Below are positions 10,926 to 23,199 of a DNA stretch of 64,000 nucleotides, piece by piece. Under the pieces are notes generated by a model. The model was not told the origin of the DNA. It saw only the letters and a list, made by a program, of their open reading frames with translations, and ran no database searches. Source of the stretch: Phlegmacium glaucopus (taxonomy: Eukaryota > Basidiomycota > Agaricomycetes > Agaricales > Cortinariaceae); the NCBI GenBank assembly GCA_015039465.1, contig MU130030.1:97950-161949 (forward strand). Reading direction: 5' to 3'. Numbering within the stretch: position 1 is the stretch's first letter; each line of letters starts with the position of its first letter. A program made the translations under genes and the position numbers.

Positions 10926-12550
10926 GGCAGCTGATTTTTAATATAATTGGAACTGAATTATCAAAGAAACAACAAGAAAATAGAATGTTTTAGACGCTCA
11001 ATAATAAAGCCAAAATAATAATATGATGGTGTTCAGTTACTAACGTATAAACATTATTCATTACAATACTGTACAGATCAGATTTTATATCAATCAACAA
11101 GAAACATTTAGGTCAGATCCATACGCGCAAATTTGCCAGAGGACAGATCATCCTTTTCTGTTTCCACTCGACAATGTTTGACATTTACTTTTTCAAACTT
11201 TGGGATAAGCAACTCTTTAACTTCATTATCCCGTGCTTTCTATCATGCACCCATGAATATGAAAACGCATCAGTATGACAAATATTTGTACCTCTCGAAA
11301 GGTATCGTTAAGCAAAGTTAATGTCTTCAAAGACGTCATCATCTTGAGTTTTTCGAAACAAGTTTTAATGCAAAAGAAAGAAATAGTGATTTCAACAATG
11401 TCTCCTTTTTGGAATTGGCTGGGGTTTATATTGATATATCTGCCATTCCAGTAAGCAAGCAAATAATCATTCAAGCATCAACATACTTTAATGACTGCCC
11501 TGTATTGTTCTTCCTTGCCAGATATTGGACAACATTGTCTTCTGTGTGTATAAATAAATCTCTCCCAATCCGTTCCAGATCGCCATTAGGATCTACACCT
11601 GGCCCAAAAGGTTGTGGAACTGCTGATCTACAGTAATGATAATAGGACCCATATAACCTCTAGGTTCGTAAACTGGTTATTTTTGTGATTTAACAACTTC
11701 GCAGTATATGTGGATGCCTCGCGGGTACCAACTTCATTCGCACTCGCATTCGCGGTTCTCGCACATCCTTCGCACCTCGCACAACATGATATAGTCCTCA
11801 TATGGCCTCCGCACATCGCTTCTACAACCTTCATAACTATCCAAAGCACCCTCATCCCTCCTCGCATTTCATACTTCGACATATCTTCAACTCTCTCTAT
11901 CAATACTGGACTTAGTCATTTCTGTCCTTCGCAACCACACCTTCACACAGCTTCTCTTTAATCTTGCGGTCATTCACGGCTCGCATACACATCCCTTTCA
12001 CTGGTTTGATCATGGTCTGTGTTGTTTTCAACTTACTTTCTTTTAACTTTCTATATATATTATTATTTTATCATCTCCTTTGAAACAGGAGGTCATTCAA
12101 CTGACCTCCTTACTCATCACTTCTATTATGATTCTATCTCCTATTTCTTTGTTACCAAACTACTGGGCCCATGTGACTTCGCATTAGCTCAATTTTTACA
12201 TTACTGTTTCGCATATCTGCACCTGGCTAGCTTGTTACTCTTGTATCAAGTACCTGTAGCAAGTAGGAGGGAAGGTGAACAAGAGATGGCCAGAGTTTTG
12301 ATCCCATAAACTTTGCAGCAATGTTCTAAGTCAATAGTCTCATCCTTTAAGCTACTTCACGTACTGCGTTATCGTTCGCGAACTTTGCTATCTTCGCAGT
12401 CTACTCGCCTTGCATATTTCAATACCGTGAACTTCTCTTTAATTCTATCAAGGAAATCTACATTAACCCCTCCGAACTATGTTACTACTTGCGGTCTGAT
12501 CTCACCGCAGGTACATCAATGACGGGCTTGAAAATATCTTGTGTGACAAG
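10926..12550. other. No recognisable gene
   Basis: Scattered short open frames on both strands, none with a known motif. Some phrases around 11,280-11,640 read as broken coding sequence but could not be tied to a family. 11,710-11,960 is rich in TCGCA words. Confidence 0.4.
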
Positions 12551-12892
12551 CTAGTGCCAAGTTGCCATTAATAGAAAACGGTTCCAATCGTTCGAGTTTG
12601 TCAATGGGTAGTACATCTTCAAAAAGTTGTGCACTCTTCCGAATCCCTGAAGTATTTGGTTGAACTCTTCAGGACCAATACCTGTCACCGCGATGTATTG
12701 TTGTATAAATTTTGCATATCTGTCCTTGCTTCTGTCATCTCGCAGAAAATGGCTAGAAACTGTGATTATTGAATTGCCAGCATAATAACAATACATCTTA
12801 CCTATCAATCCGGATTGGTGGAAGTTCTTTATCAAGTATGACACCGTGAACTGTAAAGGTTGCCTCTTCGAGTTCTGATGATCCTTCCACAA
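12551..12892 (-). CDS. Hypothetical ORF, 113 aa, unrecognised
   Basis: An open minus-strand frame starting at 12892 and ending at 12551. The translation has balanced composition (for instance IAVTGIGPEEFNQILQGFG), which makes it better than chance, but I recognise no family. Upstream on the same strand, GFLWFTG followed by gttagt could be an exon end with an intron start, so it may be a piece of a larger, possibly dead gene. A solo LTR lies 60 bp upstream of its start. Confidence 0.3.
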   Translation of the reverse strand: MWKDHQNSKRQPLQFTVSYLIKNFHQSGLIGKMYCYYAGNSIITVSSHFLRDDRSKDRYAKFIQQYIAVTGIGPEEFNQILQGFGRVHNFLKMYYPLTNSNDWNRFLLMATWH

Positions 12893-12951
12893 TCTTAACT
12901 AACCTGTAAACCATAGGAACCCCACAGCAACGAATCTGATATCGGTCAGAC

Positions 12952-13388
12952 TGTTAGGGCAACTGCAATGCTGACTTAGTCAAGCTAGCAGGGGATCCAA
13001 AGTTAATAACATTTCAAAGGGATATCTACAAGTAACTCACCTAGCAGGGGATCCAAAGAGGAAAGGATGGGGATCCCTGCTAGGCTGAGGGGTATTTATG
13101 TACTAATATGGACATAACGGAGATATAAAATAAATAAAGGAATGATACAATAATAATTAATTAATTAAATAAGAAGTGGCATGATGTGAAAAATAGAAAT
13201 GAAAGGTGGAGCGAACCGGAGGATTGGAGTTGGAATGGAGTTACGGGGTTCTGGAGTAAACCGGTGACGGAATTGAAGTTGGACGGAAGGTCAGAGGCGG
13301 AGTTGGATGGAAGGTCGGAGGTCGTCGGAAAGGCAGAATATATGATTCTGCGGTTGAGGTTTGGGTTGAAATCGGGTGTCCCCTAACA
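12952..13388. mobile_element. Solo LTR (437 bp) with 5-bp target duplication
   Basis: The sequence starts TGTTAGGG and ends CCCTAACA, i.e. TG...CA with 8-bp inverted ends, and is flanked by the 5-bp direct repeat CAGAC (12947-12951 and 13389-13393). Inside, GGGGATCC/GGATCCCTGCTAG words form an internal hairpin near 12,990-13,080, and a GGA-rich tract follows at 13,190-13,330. This is the structure of an LTR left after recombination between two LTRs. The family is unknown; no related internal region was seen in the window. Confidence 0.7.
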
Positions 13389-14924
13389 CAGACTGTGATT
13401 GGTCAATACCACAATTATCAGGGTATTACATTGTGCAACCTGACCTTGAATTGTGATAGATGGTCATTACCAATGCCATTATCATCATTTTCTTTAAAAT
13501 AATCTCCAAAGATATCAGAGAGCGCTGTCCCTAGACATACTGGATTAGAGAATTTTATTTAACTATATAAAAAATGCTCACTTGCACCAAGACTATCATA
13601 ATTTTTGTCCATCTCGCAGTTAAACAGATGCACAATGAGAAGAACATTGTTTGTTTGTTGTTAAGGATTTTTTCATTCTCTATGTAAATGTCGCTGAATG
13701 AAGATTATTCATTTTCTATTAGTTTTCTAATCTGTCGTCCCTAGGCACTCCCAACTTCAAATTACATAACTTTCCCTGAGTATCATGATGTTTCTTGTTG
13801 AAAACCTTAAATTGGTTCACATGAGCAATCAATAGGTTTTGACAATAACCTGTGATACAATAGTTTTGCAGTAGGTGGCGGTAAATGGAGATAGTGCAGA
13901 GTCTGTACTATTGATATATTCTAAAAACAAGACTAACTTTACCTGAAACAAATTTACGCCATTACACACAACACCTCTTTTCCACATCTCCACTGTCCCT
14001 TTTTTTTCAATTGCACCACAAGAATACTTTTGTTGTTCCGAAGCATTTCACATTTTACTTAATTTGTTACATTCTCGTCAAGAGCTATTTCTTTTATTTC
14101 AACCATTTGTAGTTTAGCTTATTTTCTACCTTTTTCATTTACACAATGATTCCATCACGCTGTTCTCCTTCACTCATTTAGCATTTAAAACACTGAAATG
14201 AGTTTTATAACCTTTTATATTTGTTACAAATATTCACCTTGTACTCCTAACAATCTCATAAACTAATAGTTAAACAGAATCCAGTCCTTTGGCTTTGCAA
14301 TTACTGAGATTTTGTCTCCTAACTAATAGTAATACGGTATTCTATCGGCATCCATACCTCGGATCTACTGTATCAGGGCTGATAGATTTTATTGTACAAT
14401 AAGCAAATGACTGATAATAATCAGTGTAGCTCCATTTTTTACTTTGGGACACCTCCTGTGTAGTGTTATTGAACACTTGAAGAGGTTAGTATCCTGTTAA
14501 GCTGCTAACACAGAAGATCTAACCTAGAATAATCATTATCATTGAATGCGCAGTTAATTCAGTTCGTACCCTGTTATTTGGCGGATTTAGCGACAGACAG
14601 TGTACGCTATTGACTACATAGTAATTCTGATTATTTAAAGGTCCTACTCACATTTTTGTATCATACGACAACACATATCATATTCATCTCTCCCACCTCT
14701 CCCACATCTATCTAGTATCATTATCATATCTCATGTCAAAACGACCAACACGTCACTGCAAAGATAAAGCATGATCCGTATCTCCTACTGGCTCTGAAAG
14801 TGATAGTCTGGAATGGTATAACGACCAATTTTTTCTGTGTCTCATTTCTGATATTTGTAACATAGGTATTGATGTACCACCACAGAGTTCTGCAACAAAC
14901 ACAGAAACACGGTGTCGTGCAACC
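13389..14924. other. No recognisable gene
   Basis: AT-rich sequence without convincing coding, RNA or repeat structure by eye. Confidence 0.4.
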
Positions 14925-16330
14925 AATACTGATTGGTAGCATGAGAACAAAGCTTAAAAGTTGCCATCACAAAAATAAGCAGACTTTGAATTCACTCACC
15001 TATTTTGGAAGCACCCCTGAATTCCATTCATGGACACCATCAAAATCACTCATTCAACATCTACCACCCTCATCGCTCATCATATCCTCAATGTCTTCCA
15101 CTATGTTGTCTATCATTTACACTATCGACATGCTCCTTAACATCTACCATCCGTTTGTCCCTTGGCTAGTGATACAACAAAGCGATCAATCTACTATTCG
15201 CATCGGTCATCGGCTCACGTTTGATCACATCTATGGCCCATCATTGCAAGAACGGCCCGTTTATGGACGCATCAGCTACATCTCCCATTATGTCAAAGGC
15301 TTTGTCATTGTTGTTGTGGCTATGGACCCACAAGTCTTCGCCTCAGCTATCTATCTTGCCATACCTCGCTCCTGGATCACACTCAGTCCCCTATCCTCAC
15401 TCATCTACCTCTTATCTTATCATTCACTGCCAAAACCATCATTCACGCGGTACCTGAAGCCTTCCCACCCTCTTTATGACAATTTAGGAAGTCCAGGAGG
15501 ATCACGACTAAGCAGGAATTGCAGATGAATCAGCAGCAGAGGATTATTCTCGCAGAGTGTCAAGTGTTATCAAGGCTGCGCGACATGGGATCATGGGCAA
15601 GTAGTATTTTCTCGGGAACAAGGCTGCGCCTTTCAAGTGTTGACTCAGGACCTTTCACATTTTTGACATGACCACACGCCTATGGAGTCGATATATTTTT
15701 GCTATTGGACTATGTACACTGCCTTCTTTTCTTTTCTCTCGCACTTTGACACTTTACAGATTTTTTTATTGTTCCTTCTTCTTTTCCATTGTTCTTTTCT
15801 TCTCGCAGCTGTCCTCTCTTTATCTTTCTTCCTTTGACAGCGCGTACTTTCTTTCTTTTTATTTGTTCTACATAGCCTCATCCTTAGGGTATAAATACTG
15901 CTCTTTTGTACCAGGATAGGTAGTTCAGTTCAATTCATTCTTACCCCCCAACAATCATCATCTCAGTGGAATTCCAGTGAATTCCTTCCTCAAGTTCGCT
16001 TTTTCTGCCCTTAACTGTCAATCTATCCCTACTGTCAATTGCTATAGTCTTGCTGAAGACTCTCTCTTATCCATCCTCATCTTCCTCCTTAATCCCTCCA
16101 AGTTCGCTTTTTCAGTCACTTACTGTCAACCTATTGTCTACTGCTACAGTCTTTCTAAAGACTCGTTCACATTCATCCTCATCCTCCTCACCTCTACTCT
16201 TGCCCCCTACCTCAGTGTGTTACAAGTCTAAGGTTATACCTTCCCTAAACGAACAACAGGGAGGCTTTTGACTTAAAGACTAGTCCATTGCTCTCTGGTT
16301 GGTGTTTATATACAACACAAACAACGATTT
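14925..16330 (+). repeat. Dispersed repeat, possibly LTR plus flank of an LTR retrotransposon
   Basis: Pieces recur at 59,050-59,535 (inverted), 60,750-60,960 (inverted), 60,990-61,205 (direct), 61,470-61,890 (direct) and 61,905-61,945 (inverted). The part 15,860-16,330 has a TATA-like ggtataaatact, a gtgttacaagtctaagg phrase, and ends near ggtgtttatatacaacaca, which suggests an LTR. The opposite strand of 15,230-15,360 reads GEDLWVHSHNNNDKAF, conserved as sense in the 60.9-kb copy, so there may be a coding remnant of an unknown protein. Confidence 0.55.
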
Positions 16331-16365
16331 ATACCGTACGTCTCCCTTACTCACACATTCCAAAT

Positions 16366-16805
16366 ATGGATTATTCGTCGTGCGTTTACATGAAGGCTCT
16401 CGATACTCTCGCTAAACAGGTTCATAATGACAACCATTCAATGGTTAATTGTAAGAACTCCGAGGATGACTTTATGATACTCGGTACATCTTAATCCATC
16501 TATCTCCTATTTTGTCTTTGTTTCATTCCGGGTTTTTCTTTTCAGATAAGCCCGTCGTTCCTATCTCTTCACTTGATAAGGCTACCATTACTCACACTCA
16601 CGATATGGTTTCCAATTTGGTTATGGTTGAAATCATTGAAGAAGGTAATCATTCCGAAATCGTGTTTCAAAACTCACTTTGTCGTCAAATCGTTAGTGGC
16701 TGCTTCAAACTTCGCGTTGATCTATCATCTCTCAACAATCTTATGGATCTTTTCAACAAATCGCTTGTGAAAAATCCCGCTTCCATTGACGCTCACACCG
16801 ACTAA
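16366..16805 (+). CDS. Small two-exon gene, 125 aa, unknown function
   Basis: Exon 1 is 16366-16483 from the ATG of MDYSSCVY. An intron of 62 nt (16484-16545, GTACAT...TTTTCAG) joins in phase to exon 2 at 16546-16805, giving a 125-residue protein that ends ASIDAHTD. Without the intron the first frame stops at once, so the splice is well motivated. The protein is soluble-looking, with no membrane segment, signal peptide or known domain. It starts about 40 bp after the end of the LTR-like repeat, so it may be the first gene of that element (gag-like position) or a host gene next to it. Confidence 0.5.
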
Positions 16806-17508
16806 ACTTCTATCATCATATTTCATCTCTTTTCAGATTCATCTTTTTGAGTTTCACGTATTTCGCTATAAAGGACTTCAGCTCTGTTGCTTAATTAGTA
16901 AAAGTAGTATTGTGCTAGTAAAATATTCCTTTTAAAATTTTCAAAGTTCTGTTTTTATCCATCAAATGATGTCTCGGTCTGATAAGATGTGTCTTCCGCC
17001 TCTTCGGAAAGTGTAATATTTTCAAAGTTAAAGTCTCTTTTCAGGACTTCATCTTTATATTCATCTGTGTCTTCTATTTGTTACGGCGACTATAAGCTTG
17101 CACTCGTGTTCGGTGCTGGGCCAATAGACCAAGTAACTAAGGACCGTTGTACAGTTGCAATCGTGTTCAACAAGTTTAAGACTGAGGGCGACAAGTTCTG
17201 AGCAAGCTATGTAGATTAAGACCGTAGAAGTACAAAGGTCTAAACTAGGGATCATGGCTATGGGTATGGCTCTTATATACAAAGGGGTCGAGTCAGAGAT
17301 AAGGGAATGGTCCGTGCTGGAAGTATGAGTCGGTACGAGTCAGAGATAGAGGGAACGGAAGCAATAGCTAAACATAGTACATAGAAGGTTCAGGGCAAAG
17401 GGTAAGTAGGGAAAGGGGGTGGTGTAAGAAGAGAGCGACGAAGGGGGATGTAATGTACAGTAAAGAAAGGGGAGAAAAAGGAATGTGGGCCATGCGCGTA
17501 CCAGACGT
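16806..17508. other. No clear gene; possible LTR of the minus-strand gypsy fragment
   Basis: Next to the integrase remnant, on the minus strand, a purine tract (17,455-17,480 read in reverse) is followed by tgtacattacatccccc, which could be the start of a 3' LTR running leftwards. Its far end was not found. Confidence 0.3.
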
Positions 17509-18140
17509 TCATAACACTATTCTCCTTAGAGTAGTTTTTGATATTTTAATCAAATTCTCTAAGTTATCTGGTAGTGGTACTTTTGCTCTTGCAAAATATG
17601 GTATCACTCTAAATCCAGCTACTTTCTGATGATAGACAGAGCCATCTAATTCTGCTATCACATATGATCCTCCTTTTGATTTTGAAATAACTATCATTGG
17701 TCCCAAATATCTGGGTTTCATTTTTCTGTCCAATGATGATTCTATTTCACTATTCCTTATCAACACTAGATTTCCAGGTTCAAAGGTGAAATCTTTAATA
17801 GCAACTCTATTATCTTTTTCATATTTCATCAACCACTCTCTTTTTCCTTGATCTATTCTAGCACGCATGTCAATGACATGTTGTCTATGCTTTGCTAGTG
17901 CTTTGGCTCTATATCCAATCAATTCTGCAGTAGATAGAATTCTTCCTGGTAATTTTATTAACCATGTAGCTTCTAAAATATCCCAGGGAATTGTTGGTTG
18001 TGCTCCTGTAACCATAAAGAATGGTGAACACCCCAATATTTTTCTAATAGTAATTCTATCTGCCCAAAGAACATGATAAAAGAACCAAAACCACTTAGTG
18101 GTATCTCCTCCTGTTGCTTTGTTAACATCTGGCATACATC
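17509..18140 (-). pseudogene. Ty3/gypsy integrase C-terminal fragment
   Basis: The minus-strand translation contains [20 protein letters not shown], then [48 protein letters not shown] and FRVIPYFAR, which match the region after the DDE core of fungal gypsy integrases (a GPF/Y-like C-terminal module). The catalytic core upstream is missing: homology fades above KATGGD near 18,130. The open frame to 17509 is itself intact. It is a 5'-truncated fossil. Confidence 0.8.
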
Positions 18141-18171
18141 CCATCCCAGACAAGTGTTGAGGAGGTATCAT

Positions 18172-20235
18172 TTAGAATACAGTCTCCAGGGGTTTGCACT
18201 GGAATGTTGAGCTTGAACTTTGAAAAGGAAGGCATTTTTAATGATTCTTGCCCATGGCAGTGTCCAGCATCTGCCATCATCAAGAAATCATAAGCATGAG
18301 GGAAGAAGGTACAGGGAAAGAGTACACAGCACATCCAGATATGTCTTTGCAATGATTGACATCAAAATGATCAATGTTGAGTGCACCAAGTTGAAGTATG
18401 CCAGAGGTGGGAGTTATTCTTAGCACCTTCTTTTTATATTTAAAGTTTAAGGCAGAATCTCAAAAGTGATGCTGTGCTGTTGCATAGCAGGTCATCATTA
18501 GGACCCTAGAAAATACCAATGTAAGGCCATTGCAAGTTCCAGACAGAATTAGAGAAATTTTGACCTATAAGTCAGTTCATTTGCAAATGGGAAAGGGCCC
18601 AAATGAACTCCTGTTTTAAATTCCAGACATCAATCCTCAGGAATGTAAGGTCATTGCAGTTTTCTGAATGTTGTGTGGCCCATGGCCCAGTGGCTAAGCA
18701 TAACAGTGATACATAGTTATCTGGAGCTCTCATGTTGAAATCACTTTAATGTAGAATTTTATTCTTTAAAATTTTGTATGTGTAGTTAGGATAGGAATCT
18801 ATTTTCCTTCTCCAAGGAAACTGCACATCTCAAATTCATCAAATCATTTACTACCCTTTTGTATGTAATCTGTTGCTTGCCACAGACCTAGGTCTTTATT
18901 ACATATCCAAGAAGCAATATGCATGGTATCAATGATATCACCCAGCATTTTCAAAGTGAACAGATGAATAGGGGGTGGAAAAAATACCCCTAATCTGATA
19001 CACTTAGGCTGGTGCACAGGTAACTTGGGGGGTCCATGCTGCCACCTGCACCTACACTCACCAGTACACTCACCATGACCTGGGTGGGTTGCTGTCCAAG
19101 TTTGAACCAAAACAATTCAAGGGTTGGCTGAGATATAAGAAAAACAAGTTCTATATGTGTATAATTTTTTTTGGCTTTAGTGATCATCACAGGTTTTTGA
19201 ATTCCTGCGGGTAGGGGGGCCAGGTACAGATTTCTGTACCTGCCACCTACAAAATGAGCCCTAGAACATCCAAAACAGATGAGAATTGGTGGAGATATAG
19301 CCAAAATGATATAACATATCATTTAGCACATATCTTGCTTATTTCTGGGTTGTTTTGGGTGTTTTTGGGCTTGTTTTGATGGGTAAACCCATGGGTTTAA
19401 TGGGTAGGGGTCCCAGGGGTACGGGTGTGGGTAAGCATTGAGATACCCAAGGATTACGCCTGTTAATTACTATTTGGCTTATATCTCTGTTGAATCAAAC
19501 CTGCAAGTTTAGTCATCCACATTGGTGAGACTGCTATGTCCCTATGTTTTTCAAATACTATTCTCATTCCATTCATGGTCTCTGTCACTCTATTGCTCTA
19601 TTCATGCCATTTGTTGCCCTGACTATGTGTCATCTTTGCACCAATTACACTCCTTTACTCAGCTCTATAAGCACCTTTTATATTGTTGGCATTTCTGCAA
19701 TAAACATCTCAGTGCTTTCTGGTCACCTGGTAACTTTATAATGCTTTTGTTTCATCAAAGAGTCAGTGCTATTGTGTGTTTCTTTTAATATTTCTATATT
19801 TTGCTTGTACTATTTTCCTGGTTCCACTTTATTATTGTTGTGCCAAAACACTTTACTCCATTCATGCCACATTTACATAATTGTGCTGACTAAACATTTT
19901 ACTCTGTTTATTGTTTTATTGTTTTCCTTTGGGGATAATTTCTACATTCATATTGACATTTTATTTTATTATGTTCCTAGTACATTATGTCCATATTTGT
20001 GCTATTCTTCATTTATTTTAGCATACTTTTGTGACATTTTACTTGGCCCAAATCTACACTTTGATCATGTGGCATCAACTCTTTTACTTGTATATAAAGT
20101 GTTGTAAATTAACAAAAGGACAATAAGGAATTCCCCTTGATTACACTTATCAGTGTGACTTAAGCTCTAGTTTTCATCCTCTTTGTCATTGTGTTGTGCT
20201 TTATCAAATCTCAATGTTTAAGAGTTGCCTAAACA
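18172..20235. other. Repeat-derived sequence without genes
   Basis: 18,990-19,440 holds a TACCC/GGGTA-rich repeat related in inverted orientation to the MITE at 57,523-57,835 (shared phrases: gtaggtggcaggtac, gggtaaacccatggg, agatatgtgctaaatga). The rest shows no gene. Confidence 0.5.
19190..19440 (-). repeat. Degenerate copy of the GGGTA/TACCC MITE
   Basis: Reverse complement of much of 57,540-57,830. It has the same self-complementary tail around gggtaaacccatgggttta. No clear TIR or target duplication remains here. Confidence 0.6.
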
Positions 20236-20450
20236 TTGGAGGTCTTTGCACTCCCTCACATCTTCCTGGAGGTTTCTGGGAGGAATTTCCTACCAGCCAA
20301 TTTCCTCTGGAATCCACATTCCTGGCTCTTCCCAATCCAGGAGGATTTTAGGTGGATTCCAGGTATACAAGGAAATGTATACCAGGAATCCCTAGCACAG
20401 AATCCACCTGGAATTCTTCCAATTCCTGGTATGAACCTAGTCACTCAGAA
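20236..20450 (+). mobile_element. Short GGATTCC palindromic element, copy 1
   Basis: It opens with gaggtctttgcactccctcacatcttcctg and closes around ttcctggtatgaacctagtc. A second copy at 58,768-59,000 opens and closes with the same phrases in the same orientation. The inside is a run of GGAATTCC/GGATTCC words that pair with each other. No coding capacity and no clear target duplication. Confidence 0.6.
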
Positions 20451-20804
20451 CTCCTCAGAATTGCTAATATTAAACATTAGTTAAAAGTCAAATAATACAT
20501 AAGTCAATTCATTCATATATGTAAGTCAATTATTCTTATAAAAGGTGGCAATGCCTTGCTGGCATTTGAATTTTGTATTTTGTTCAGGCTGTGAGGTGTG
20601 ATCACATGACCAATCATATGACCATATGTGATGCACATCTCTCAACAACTCAACAAACCAGAAAGTTCTGTATTTTGAATTTCTGCCTGTCCACCGTTAT
20701 CACATGTCTGTTACACCATGTGCCTAGGAACACCTACTAGTACTAATCAACACACAACACAACAACTTCACCTCTCTGTGTAATAATATTCATATCTCAA
20801 TATA

Positions 20805-23046
20805 ATGACTGTACAAGATTTCTTAAGACTTTCCAACCTCTTTCCTGAAGCCCTAAACCATGGCATCCTTATCAAAATTTCTTCATTCCTTCTCTATACA
20901 CCATGATTCAAGAATGACATCCTTCTTGCCCAGCATAAAATTGGCCAGCCAGTGACCCACCTTGTTCTTGCCCCAATCAGTAGCAATTCTTCTCTCTAAT
21001 ATCTGTGACATAGACCTAGCATCAACCAATAAGCTATGGTTATATCTGAGGGATGTTGTGTGGCATTATGCTGAGACCACAAAGGTTGTTGATGAAAGAT
21101 TCAGGCATTACGGAAAAGACCTGGGCTTTAGTGAGCTCCTTCCAAGCTGAGTTTTTTTTTCAACATATTAATATAATATCAATAGGTTCTTTATATCCTC
21201 CAGTTAATTATTGTATCAATGGCCAGTGTAAGCCAGCAGCAAAGGGCTTGAAGCTTCAGAAGATGGATCAAACTCAAGGTGTGCTATATACTTTGGATAA
21301 AGGTGTTCATCCAGTTTGGGTGATAAGATTCCAATGTGTTGGTATATATAAATTTTATTGCCAAATTTGAGATAAACACTGAATACACAAAATTCAGAAT
21401 GTCAGAGAGTGTATTACCACAACTATTTTATGAAGGATGGCATGTGGTATTATTATGATGGTGATCTACCAGATGTGATCCAGGTTGGGGAGCATCAGTT
21501 TATTGAGAGGAAGGTTGTAAATGTTTGGTGTACAGATATGAATGTTGCACGGTATGTTTCAATCTCTTGCAGAGCATGCTTACTATTTTTTGTTAATTTT
21601 CACTTCATGTCACACAGGAAATCATTTACAAACTGTGCTCATACATACAAAATTTCCCTCTCAGGGCCCAATTGCCTTCCCACAGACTGGCCATTCAAAG
21701 CTGCATTAAAAGGTGATCACATATGAGATGCATTCACAATCCTATCCCTGCTTGAAGACCACCTTGAATGCAATACAACCCTGATAGTGCCCCATACAGG
21801 GGACCAAGCAGGTTGGTTCATGGAAGCCATCAAAGCCCGAAACATGTGCTTTAAAATTTATGGACAAAATGAAGTTGTACATTGATGCAAGAAATGCACC
21901 TGCATTTATGAGATGAGAATGGTAAAGGTACATACAATATCCAAGTGCTCATACCTGTTATATTTATTATTTCACCCTATTTTTAAAGCTATCAAATCTG
22001 TTTAGGTCGCTGTCATGGATGGAATGACACTGGGACACCCATGTTGCACTGTTCATAATTGCAAAACTCCATTAGCAACCTCATGTGACCGGTATTGCCC
22101 AACTCATCATAGCCTCAGCAACATATGTGCCATCAATAATTGCACTTTGCCAGTTCTCAAAGGAAAGGAGACATGCACAGATCCATCCCATTGACAAGTT
22201 GAACAACTTTACATTCTACAAGGTCAATCTCACATTCAGCTCCAGGAAAAGCTCAAACAACAGCATGTTTCACACCCAAATGATGGGATAGAGGGATATT
22301 GATATTGGTGATCTCATTGACAATGAAGAGGAGGAAGAGTTTGAGATAAATGACAATGACTATCACCTTGACTTAATTCATGGTGTCATCAACCACATTT
22401 CAGACCTGTGTGGTGCTTCACCAATGCCAATTGGAAGTACAATGGATAAGAAGAAAAAAATATCTGCACAATTTGGACAAAAATGAACCCACAATGAACA
22501 AATCTTAGTTGCACCATGTGGTATGATCCTTGTGCATGAAACTTTCTTTAGAGCAGAGGAAATTGAAACTTGTGCAGTGAGTAGCATTACTCTCTCTTTC
22601 ATCCAATGTTAGCATACTCAATTCCATAAAGGAGTTTATAAAGCGAACATTCAGCATCAACAGTCAAAAGCCAAATCACATTTTTTTTTGATAATAATTA
22701 TTCACTTGCTAAACACATCAAGAATGACCCATTTTTCAAAGATATTGGGCTCACAGTTGACATCTTCCACTTTAACTGCAAGCATTCAGTCAAAGACAAG
22801 TTTTGCTATTGCAATCCTATCATTTACACAGAACTCCATGGTGAAAATAGCAAAGCCTGGTACTTCAATTCATCAATTGCCGAGCAGACAAATGTGTGGT
22901 TGGGAGGCTTTCATGCAATTCTTCATGAAATGCTGGTTGAAAGGTATAATTTTTTTCTAGACAAAATGATTCTACTTCAAAATAGGATGACTCATAATAA
23001 GCTACAGAAAGAGGGACACTGCCCATTTACAATTACAAATACATAG
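20805..23046 (+). pseudogene. KDZ transposase with CxC5/CxC6-type cysteine clusters, degraded
   Basis: It starts at the ATG of MTVQDFLRLSNLF (20805). A TGA at 20904-20906 and a frameshift near 20,965 follow, then LWLYLRDVVWHYAE. Around 21,400 the region YYHNYFMKDGMWYYYDGDLP and IQVGEHQFIERK matches a CxC5-like cluster; an intron at 21342-21397 (GTATAT...TTCAG) restores the frame. At 22,010 VAVMDGMTLGHPCC with CDRYCPTHH matches a CxC6-like cluster. The transposase core follows: RTHNEQILVAPCG (R now TGA, 22484-22486), DPFFKDIGLTVDIFHFNC, KAWYFNSSIAEQTNVWLGGF, ending TAG at 23044-23046. A T-run frameshift lies at 22,680-22,690. Other TGA stops are at 21724, 21883 and 22192, mostly where Arg is expected. 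Confidence 0.85.
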
Positions 23047-23199
23047 TACAACAAGTAAATACAAATACAAATACAACTAGAAAAATATTACAAGAAAAGT
23101 GTCATAAAAACTACCATATCAATCAAACAAGATCTCAATGACTGGCTGATCAAGTACAGTATGCACTGGCTTAGTTTTACAGCTGCAGACTGCCTTGAT

